Shown one piece after another: positions 1 through 5,334 of a stretch of 34,890 nucleotides of DNA; the first letter of the stretch is position 1, and each line of letters starts with the position of its first letter. Location of the stretch: assembly GCA_020723345.1 (NCBI GenBank), contig DYJA01000045.1, positions 1 through 34,890 of the forward strand. The letters run 5' to 3'. The position numbers and the translations under genes were made by a program. The notes under the pieces were generated by a model. It was not told the DNA's origin. It worked only from the letters and a program-made list of their open reading frames with translations, and ran no database searches. The stretch is from Candidatus Aquidulcis sp. GTDB lineage: Bacteria > Chloroflexota > Anaerolineae > UBA4142.

Positions 1-194
1 CCGTTGCGCGAGCGGCTCGCTCGCAAGTGCGGACGAGCCGTCCGCACCACAACCAGATGGGATACGTTCTTGCTGAAAGAATCCGGTCTGCCGGGACCGC
101 GCGGCAACATCATTTTGATTCGCTGAACATAGACGAAAACCGTTGCGCGAGCGGCTCGCTCGCAAGTGCGGACGAGCCGTCCGCACCACAACCA
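1..194. repeat. Duplicated REP-like palindromic element (two copies)
   Basis: Positions 1-55 and 140-194 are identical. The unit begins with the palindrome-rich core GTTGCGCGAGCGGCTCGCTC and continues into GGACGAGCCGTCC. A relative of the same core occurs at 23161-23210. Between the copies, 58-111 repeats codons of the gene that follows. No coding function is seen in 1-210. Confidence 0.85.
58..111 (+). pseudogene. Duplicated 5' fragment of the downstream HEAT-repeat gene
   Basis: These 54 bases are identical to 259-312, which encode about residues 17-34 of the following gene. The fragment directly follows the first REP copy, lacks a start codon and then diverges at 112. It is a non-coding remnant of a small duplication, or a local assembly error. 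Confidence 0.75.
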
Positions 195-210
195 CAACCA
201 GAGTGGCAAC

Positions 211-963
211 ATGCACAAAACTGAAACCTACCGCGCAAAACTACGCGCGCTGAAAGACTGGGATACGTTCTTGCTGAAAGAATCCGGTCTGCCGGGACCG
301 CGCGGCAACATCGAATTGGCGCAGGCAGTCGCCGACGAAGGCGACGCGGCGTTGTACACGCGCTACATCGCCTACGACGCGGCGCGTGCGCCCACCAACT
401 CGCCGTACGAGTTCCTGGCGTTCTGTGGCGTCGTCGGCTTGGGACGCTTGGTCGCCGAGGGTCACGCGCACGCGCAGCGTCTCGCTGCCCTGCGCGCGTG
501 CGCGTCCGATTCGCGCTGGCGAATCCGCGAAGGCGTCGCGATGGCGCTGCAACGCGTCGGCGATCGGGATATGGATTTGCTGTTGCGCGAAATGAAACGA
601 TGGAGCGCGGGAAATATGCTGGAACAACGCGCCGCGGCTGCCGCGCTGTGCGAGCCGCGCCTTCTCCGCGACCGCAAGCAAGTCGAACAAGTGTTCGTAG
701 TGCTCGATAAGATTACCGCGTCCATCGCGCGCGTCGAGAATCGCAAAAGCGATGAGTTTGTCACGCTGAAAAAAGGACTCGGCTATTGTTGGAGCGTCGC
801 GGTTGCCGCGCTGCCGGAGCTCGGCAAGCAGAAAATGGAGCAATGGTTCGCGAGCAAGGATCGCGATGTGATTTGGATCATGCGCGAGAACCTTAAAAAG
901 AATCGGCTCGCGCGCGCCGATGCGTCTTGGGTAACCAAGTGGCAAGCGCGATTGAAAATATAG
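211..963 (+). CDS. HEAT-repeat (DNA alkylation repeat-like) protein
   Basis: This predicted protein of 250 residues is soluble, helical and rich in Arg and Ala. Segments such as DSRWRIREGVAMALQRVGDR (about residues 109-128) have the paired-helix pattern of HEAT/ALK repeats, which are usually protein- or nucleic acid-binding scaffolds. No enzyme motif, signal peptide or membrane segment is seen. The start at 211 (MHKTETYRAK) was chosen because the longer frame from 166 would translate the REP element as an Arg/His-rich tail. The ribosome-binding site (GAGTGG) is weak. The gene stands alone on the plus strand before the dipeptidase gene. The specific role is unknown; a DNA alkylation repeat relationship is possible but not shown. 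Confidence 0.65.
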   Translation: MHKTETYRAKLRALKDWDTFLLKESGLPGPRGNIELAQAVADEGDAALYTRYIAYDAARAPTNSPYEFLAFCGVVGLGRLVAEGHAHAQRLAALRACASDSRWRIREGVAMALQRVGDRDMDLLLREMKRWSAGNMLEQRAAAAALCEPRLLRDRKQVEQVFVVLDKITASIARVENRKSDEFVTLKKGLGYCWSVAVAALPELGKQKMEQWFASKDRDVIWIMRENLKKNRLARADASWVTKWQARLKI

Positions 964-1026
964 TTGCCCACGAAAGGTCTCTATAGTATTCCTTCGCAGA
1001 AACTATCACGACCGCGAAGATTCTTG

Positions 1027-1092
1027 GGACACAGATGAACACAGATAAACACAGATAGAAAAATCAGTGTTCATCAGTGTTTATCAGTGTCC
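1027..1092. repeat. Imperfect inverted repeat, ACAGATGAACACAGATAAAC family
   Basis: The left arm is an ACAGAT/AACACAGAT array at 1027-1056. The right arm is its near reverse complement (ATCAGTGTTCATCAGTGTTT) ending at 1092. A second copy lies at 2819-2886. It fills most of the gap before the dipeptidase gene, and a GTG inside it is unlikely to be the real start. Confidence 0.8.
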
Positions 1093-1121
1093 AAAAGATT
1101 TGGTTGCGGCTATGCTGCGCT

Positions 1122-2291
1122 ATGATTCTCGTCGTCGAAATCGTTTTGGTCGTTCTGATCGCTCTTGTTCTTCTCGCACTGGGCACGGTGCGGATTCTGC
1201 CGCCGATGGCGGAAAAGCGCATGAATCGCGTTCACGCCAAACCGCCCTACCCTGTTTCGTCGGACGCGCGATCGTTGCATCAACGTTTGTTCATCGCCGA
1301 CCTGCACGCCGATTCGCTCTTGTGGAATCGCGATTTATTGAAGCGCGAGTCGTACGGGCATATTGATTTGCCGCGCCTGCAAGAAGCAAATGTCGCGCTC
1401 CAGGTTTTTGCGTCCGTAACCAAAGTTCCGATGGGCTTGAACTTTGAACGCAACGAGCCCAAGCGCGACCTTATCACGATCCTTGCGCTCGCGCAGGCGT
1501 GGCGCCCGCGCACGTGGCGGAGTCTGCTTCAGCGCGCGCTGTACGCGTCGGAGAAATTGCGTCGCGTTGCCGCGCGCTCGAATGGGCAAATCTTGTTGAT
1601 CGAACGTACGCGCGATCTCGCCGAACTCGCCGCGCGGCGACAGCGCGATCCCAGAGTGATCGGCGCGCTGCTTGCGCTCGAAGGCGTCCACGCCTTGCAA
1701 GGTCGGCTCGAAAATCTCGACGTGTTGTACGACGCGGGATTTCGGATGATCGGCTTGCACCACTTTTTCGACAACGAGGCGGGTGGGTCGGCACACGGCG
1801 TCGAGTGCGGCGGCTTGACGCAATTCGGACGCGAGTTGGTTCAATGTATCCAACAAAAAAAGATGGCGCTCGATCTCGCGCACTCCTCGCCTGCTGTCGT
1901 TGCCGATGCGCTCGCGCTCGCGACCGCGCCGGTGTTTGTTTCGCATGTGGGCTTGCGCGGCACGCGCGACAATTCGCGCAACCTCTCCGACGAGCAAGCG
2001 CGCGGCGTGGCGGCGACCGGCGGCGTGATGGGCATTGCAATGTTCGAGCACGCGGTCGGCGGCAAGACGCTGGACGCTACTGCGCGCGCGATGCGGTACG
2101 GCGCGGACTTGGTTGGCGTGGATCACATCGCCATCGGCTCCGATTTCGACGGCTCGATTGTGGCACCCATCGACGTCACCGGTATTCCGCGCCTGACTGA
2201 GAGTTTAATGCGGCACGGTTTCGCCGCGAACGAGATCGAAAAGATCATGGGGGGAAATGTGTTGCGCGTGCTCAAGCAAATCCTGCCGTGA
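1122..2291 (+). CDS. Membrane-anchored M19 (renal dipeptidase family) dipeptidase
   Basis: The protein has 389 residues. Residues 1-25 (starting MILVVEIVLVVLIALVLLAL) form one uncleaved membrane anchor, so the catalytic domain probably lies outside the membrane. The M19 zinc-site motifs appear in order: LHADSLLW (His/Asp pair), EGVHAL (bridging Glu), DLAHSS (His), FVSHVG (His) and IAIGSDFDG (Asp). Family members hydrolyse dipeptides, including D-amino-acid and some beta-lactam substrates, with two zinc ions; the substrate here is not predictable. The ATG at 1122 was preferred to the GTG at 1077, which lies in the repeat element and would put polar residues before the anchor. The gene converges with the RidA-like gene. 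Family assignment is firm; substrate is unknown. Confidence 0.88.
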   Translation: MILVVEIVLVVLIALVLLALGTVRILPPMAEKRMNRVHAKPPYPVSSDARSLHQRLFIADLHADSLLWNRDLLKRESYGHIDLPRLQEANVALQVFASVTKVPMGLNFERNEPKRDLITILALAQAWRPRTWRSLLQRALYASEKLRRVAARSNGQILLIERTRDLAELAARRQRDPRVIGALLALEGVHALQGRLENLDVLYDAGFRMIGLHHFFDNEAGGSAHGVECGGLTQFGRELVQCIQQKKMALDLAHSSPAVVADALALATAPVFVSHVGLRGTRDNSRNLSDEQARGVAATGGVMGIAMFEHAVGGKTLDATARAMRYGADLVGVDHIAIGSDFDGSIVAPIDVTGIPRLTESLMRHGFAANEIEKIMGGNVLRVLKQILP

Positions 2292-2296
2292 TTTTC

Positions 2297-2336
2297 ATCC
2301 TTCCGCCTTCATCCTTCATCCTTCGATTTCCACTTC
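2297..2336. repeat. Short tandem repeat TTCATCCTTCCGCC/TTCATCC
   Basis: TTCATCC is repeated several times between the convergent stop codons of the dipeptidase and the RidA-like gene. The following TTCCACTTCCGCTTCCACTT encodes the acidic EVEAEVEIEG tail of the RidA-like protein. It provides the stop codon of that gene. Confidence 0.6.
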
Positions 2337-2801
2337 CGCTTCCACTTCCACCGGAATATCCACCGGCAGTCCCGCCATGCCGACCGCCGAACGCGCGTGC
2401 GCGCCCGCGTCAGGTCCCCACAAGTCGAGAATCAAATCGGAAAAGCCGTTGATGACCGACGGCTGTTGATTGAACCCCGGCGCGGAGTTGACCATCCCAA
2501 ACACGCGCAGCCACGCGGTCACGCGATCCAAATCGCCGAGTTCGCGCTTGAGCACACCCAGCATATTCAGCGCGACGAGTCGCGCCGCGGCGTACCCCTG
2601 CTCCGCCGTCAAGTCACTTCCAACTTTACCGCGCGGTTCCGCAAGCGAGCCGTCCGCGTCGATCGGTCCCAGCCCGGAGACGAACGCGCGATTGCCGCGC
2701 ACGCGCACCATCGCAAAGGGCAATCGCATTCCTGGCGGAGTTTTCATCGGTGCGGGAATTTGCAGCCCCATCGCTTGCAGTTTCGCTTCGATTTTTGCCA
2801 T
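2316..2801 (-). CDS. RidA/YjgF/YER057c/UK114-family protein
   Basis: This 161-residue protein matches the RidA-like fold. It has the early strand MVRVRGNRAFVSGLGPID, the helix AEQGYAAARLVALNMLGVLK and the strand VTAWLRVFGMVNSAPGFNQQ, followed by SAVGMAGLPVDIPVEVEA, where canonical RidA has its Arg-containing R-S-A-V segment. True RidA deaminates reactive enamines and imines. This longer subgroup has no assigned reaction, so an imine deaminase role is only inferred. The start has a good AAAGGAAG ribosome-binding site just upstream. The acidic C-terminal tail is encoded by a short tandem repeat and may be longer than in relatives. The gene follows hflX on the same strand, separated by a repeat element. 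Confidence 0.85.
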   Translation of the reverse strand: MAKIEAKLQAMGLQIPAPMKTPPGMRLPFAMVRVRGNRAFVSGLGPIDADGSLAEPRGKVGSDLTAEQGYAAARLVALNMLGVLKRELGDLDRVTAWLRVFGMVNSAPGFNQQPSVINGFSDLILDLWGPDAGAHARSAVGMAGLPVDIPVEVEAEVEIEG

Positions 2802-2818
2802 TGTCTTCCTTTATGCTA

Positions 2819-2886
2819 GGACACAGATGAACGCAGATAAACACTGATCGGAAAAATCAGTGTTCGTCAGTGTCAATCTGCGTCCC
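2819..2886. repeat. Inverted repeat, second copy of the ACAGATGAACRCAGATAAAC family
   Basis: This is the same family as 1027-1092, with terminal arms GGACACAGAT and ATCTGCGTCC. Its right half is read by the hflX gene and supplies that gene's last residues and stop codon. Confidence 0.8.
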
Positions 2887-4209
2887 ATACCGCGCGAATC
2901 GCTTGATCAAACTCGCCGCAATTTTGCCTTCGATGATCGTCCCCTGCTCTGTAAATTCTTCGCGTTCGACGATGCCGCGCTGATGGAACAACGCCGCGAG
3001 TTCGTTCGCGCTGTACGGGATTCGCACGCGCAGTTCGATCATTTCTTCCGCAATCGCTTGCTCGATCAGCGCGAGCAGCGCATCTAGCCCCTGCCCTTTC
3101 AGCGCGGAGATCCGCGCCGCGTTGCCGTCGCGCTCAAAATCGTCTTGGGTAACTATCCACTTGTCTACTTGTCTCCTTGTTTCCTTGTCTACTTTATTCA
3201 ACGCCATCACCACCGGCTTGCCGCCCGCGCCGATTTCCTCCAGCGTCTCTTCGACCGCGCGCGCTTGCTCACGCGCGTTCGGATGTGACGCGTCGAGCAC
3301 GTGCAGCAACACATCGGCTTCGGTGATTTCTTCGAGCGTCGCGCGGAACGCGGCGACGAGTTGCGTCGGCAGTTTCTGGATGAAACCAACCGTGTCGGTG
3401 AACAACGCCTCGGAGCCGCTCGGCAGTTTCACGCGCCGCGTCGTTGGATCGAGCGTGGCGAACAATTCATCCGCGACGTAGACACCACGACCTTGTCCAT
3501 GGCGTGCACCATCCTTCGACTCCGCTTCGCTCCGCTCAGGATGACTGATTCCTGTCAACGCGTTCAACAGCGTGGACTTGCCCGCATTCGTGTAACCGAC
3601 AATCGCAACGACCGGCAGCCCTTCCCGCTTGCGTTTGCGCCGGTGCTCGCCGCGCTGCTTGCGGATTTCTTCGATCTGGCGTTTGAGGTGCGCGATGCGC
3701 GCGCGAATCTCGCGGCGATCCAATTCGAGTTGGCGTTCGCCGGGACCGCGCAAGCCGACGCCGCCCGTGCCGCCGCGCCCAGACGCGCCGCCTGCCTGTC
3801 GCGCGAGGTGCGTCCACATGCGCGTCAGGCGCGGCAAACGATACTCGTACTGCGCGAGTTCGACTTGGAGCGCGCCTTCTTTCGTGCGCGCGTGCTGCGC
3901 GAAAATATCGAGGATGAGCGCGGTGCGGTCGAGCACTTTGATGTCCGCACCTTCAAACGCGGTCTCGATTTCGCGTTGCTGATTCGGGTGCAGCTCCTCG
4001 TCGAACAGCACGACGTCAAACGGCGTGTCCGCGCGCGACGCGATGATCTCGTTCAGTTTGCCCTTGCCGATGAGCGTCGCGGGGTTGATGCGCTCGACGT
4101 GCTGCACCGCGCGCCCAACGACGGCGAGTCCCGCCGTTTCCGCGAGCCGTTCGAGTTCATCGAGCGAATCGTCAATTGGGAACTCGTTGCGCGGGCGCTT
4201 GAGTTCCAC
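2857..4209 (-). CDS. hflX: GTPase HflX
   Basis: HflX is a translational GTPase-like protein that splits stalled ribosomes under stress. The N-terminal domain and its Arg/Lys-rich linker (GGTGGVGLRGPGERQLELD) precede a G domain with GYTNAGKS (G1), LFATLDPTT (G2), DTVGF (G3), NKVD (G4) and SALKGQG (G5). From the first usual start codon, a GTG, there are 450 residues. However, the conserved N-terminal segment EHAFLVGVEL lies partly upstream of it (about 4204-4275), where no in-frame ATG, GTG or TTG exists, so the real start is uncertain. Two insertions are unusual. One of about 20 residues (HPERSEAESKDG) lies between G1 and G2, and one (KETRRQVDKWIVTQ) follows G4. Both are encoded by repeat elements, as is the C-terminal tail. 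All catalytic motifs are intact, so the protein is probably functional. Confidence 0.93.
   Translation of the reverse strand: MELKRPRNEFPIDDSLDELERLAETAGLAVVGRAVQHVERINPATLIGKGKLNEIIASRADTPFDVVLFDEELHPNQQREIETAFEGADIKVLDRTALILDIFAQHARTKEGALQVELAQYEYRLPRLTRMWTHLARQAGGASGRGGTGGVGLRGPGERQLELDRREIRARIAHLKRQIEEIRKQRGEHRRKRKREGLPVVAIVGYTNAGKSTLLNALTGISHPERSEAESKDGARHGQGRGVYVADELFATLDPTTRRVKLPSGSEALFTDTVGFIQKLPTQLVAAFRATLEEITEADVLLHVLDASHPNAREQARAVEETLEEIGAGGKPVVMALNKVDKETRRQVDKWIVTQDDFERDGNAARISALKGQGLDALLALIEQAIAEEMIELRVRIPYSANELAALFHQRGIVEREEFTEQGTIIEGKIAASLIKRFARYGTQIDTDEH
3144..3194. repeat. Tandem repeat (CTTGTCTA/CCTTGT) inside hflX
   Basis: The units ACTTGTCTACTTGTCTCCTT and TTCCTTGTCTACTT form a low-complexity array read in frame as KETRRQVDKWIVTQ. 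It lies immediately after the G4 NKVD motif, a surface loop in related GTPases. Confidence 0.65.
3511..3542. repeat. Palindromic element (ATCCTTCGACTCCG...CTCAGGAT) inside hflX
   Basis: The 32-base unit starts ATCCTTCGACTCCGCTTCGC and ends CCGCTCAGGAT. It is read in frame on the minus strand as HPERSEAESKDG. A shorter relative in the other orientation lies at 33417-33436 in the VIT/vWA gene. Confidence 0.8.
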
Positions 4210-4282
4210 GCCGACGAGGAATGCGTGTTCAGTTGGTGGTGCGGATGGGAAGGTGGTTGGTTTTGGGATGGTGCCTCCGATG
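4204..4282 (-). repeat. hflX 5' region, copy A (joined to the intact gene)
   Basis: Read on the minus strand, this encodes TIPKPTTFPSAPPTEHAFLV followed by GVEL and then the rest of HflX. About three quarters of its bases match 5261-5334. A GGAGG sits just before CACCATC, at the place where initiation would be expected. Confidence 0.75.
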
Positions 4283-4365
4283 ATTACAACGGACTTGATC
4301 GGATTGAACGGACGGAACCTTATAGACGTGCGTGTCCGTTCAATCCCATATCGTCCGTTGTCATC
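4282..4365. repeat. Palindrome bracketing the GxxExxY gene (3' copy)
   Basis: The left arm 4282-4313 (GATTACAACGGACTTGATCG...) and the right arm 4334-4365 (...GTCCGTTGTCATC) are imperfect reverse complements of about 32 bases. The right arm supplies the stop codon and last residues of the GxxExxY gene. A sister copy is at 5175-5260. Confidence 0.85.
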
Positions 4366-5161
4366 TTTTTATCGTCTCAATTTCCAAACTGGGTTTGTAG
4401 AAATTTGCAAGGAGTCCAATTTTCAGATCGAGCCAGCGCAGATAACGCGCCAGTTTCTGCCGATGCGCGCTCGTGATTTCTTTGAGCGCAACTGGCGCAA
4501 CACCAACGCAATTTTCTGCGACAATCAAACGGCAGTCAATATGCTCCAGCACCTGGCTGCGGAAAACCACAGGAATTTGCTCTTTGAACTCAAACGCTAT
4601 GCCGCGTTCCCGCAACTCGACTTGCGTGGCGCGGCGATAGACATAGTGAATGAATCCAGGTCCCAATTCGCGATGAACCTCGAACAGCGCCGCGCGGATG
4701 GCATACGTTAGTTCGGGATTCGTCAAATCGTTTGCGGGTGCGACGTTCATCTTGGCGGTTTCTTGCTGCGACCGTTCGCCGATGAAATTCGGGACGCGTT
4801 CGATCTCGATGTCTGCCGCGCCAAAGTTCACGAGCAATGCTAGCGGGAACCCTGTAACCTTGAGATACGAGATCGTTTGCGCGACGTTGATTGGTAACAA
4901 ACCTTCAGGCAGAACTTTGAGTTCAAGCAGAATGTTGTCCCAGGCAATCACGTCGGTGTAATATCGTCCAACCTCGACGCCTTTGTAATGCACCGAGAAG
5001 GGCGTCTGCTCTTTGTGCGGAATCTGTTTCTCGTCCAACATAATCGCGAGCGCGTTCTCCCACGCAGCTTCAGAGATACCCGATCCCTTCAGTTCGCGAT
5101 AGACCTGGAAGAGCGCGCCGCGCAGTTTATAGGTTTGGTCTTCAAGGATGAGTTTGGTCAT
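4361..5161 (-). CDS. Tandem double-domain GxxExxY protein (PD-(D/E)XK nuclease-like fold)
   Basis: This protein of 266 residues contains two successive GxxExxY-family domains, a family normally of about 120-130 residues and placed in the PD-(D/E)XK nuclease superfamily; its biological role is not established. Domain 1 (about residues 10-130) has GISEAAW (the GxxExxY signature with Trp for Tyr) and YTDVIAWDNILLELKV, keeping the Asp, Glu and Lys expected at a nuclease-type active site. Domain 2 (about 150-260) has GPGFIHYVY, with His for Glu. Its equivalent of the catalytic segment reads CRLIVAEN...PVALKE, so Asp and Glu appear lost while Lys remains. The gene lies between two related palindromes (4282-4365 and 5175-5260), and its stop codon is inside one of them. 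The ribosome-binding site is weak. Probably a mobile or formerly mobile cassette. Confidence 0.8.
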   Translation of the reverse strand: MTKLILEDQTYKLRGALFQVYRELKGSGISEAAWENALAIMLDEKQIPHKEQTPFSVHYKGVEVGRYYTDVIAWDNILLELKVLPEGLLPINVAQTISYLKVTGFPLALLVNFGAADIEIERVPNFIGERSQQETAKMNVAPANDLTNPELTYAIRAALFEVHRELGPGFIHYVYRRATQVELRERGIAFEFKEQIPVVFRSQVLEHIDCRLIVAENCVGVAPVALKEITSAHRQKLARYLRWLDLKIGLLANFYKPSLEIETIKR

Positions 5162-5174
5162 GGTTGTCTCGAAC

Positions 5175-5260
5175 GATTACAGCGGACTTGATTGGATTGA
5201 ACGGACAAAGCCCGATTGCCTACCCACTGTCCGTTGAATCCCATCCAGTCCGTTGTCATC
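5175..5260. repeat. Palindrome bracketing the GxxExxY gene (5' copy)
   Basis: The arms 5175-5206 (GATTACAGCGGACTTGATTG...) and 5229-5260 (...AGTCCGTTGTCATC) match those at 4282-4365. It starts about 14 bases before the GxxExxY start codon and abuts the stray hflX fragment at 5261. Confidence 0.85.
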
Positions 5261-5334
5261 TTCCACGCCGACGAGAAATGCGCGCTCGATGGGTGCTTGG
5301 GCTGGGATGGTGAGTGGTTTTGGGATGGTGATTA
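5261..5334 (-). pseudogene. Orphan hflX 5' fragment, copy B
   Basis: Read on the minus strand, this encodes TIPKPLTIPAQAPIERAFLV followed by GVE, the conserved HflX N-terminus. It then breaks off exactly at the palindrome 5229-5260. The true hflX continues only beyond the GxxExxY gene, with its own copy at 4204-4282. AGAGGAG, at the NACHT gene's last codons, would be its ribosome-binding site. It is the remains of an hflX start separated from the gene body. Confidence 0.75.

Noticed and set aside
1077-1121. GTG at 1077 as the dipeptidase start
   Set aside because: It lies in an intergenic repeat and adds residues before a clean membrane anchor that begins at the ATG at 1122.
4282-4365. Palindrome as a simple terminator of the GxxExxY gene
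   Set aside because: A sister copy lies upstream of the same gene and there is no T-run; paired element ends explain both.
3301-4476. Plus-strand open frame of 391 codons opposite hflX
   Set aside because: Shadow of hflX; no domain, no ribosome-binding site, Arg-rich composition.
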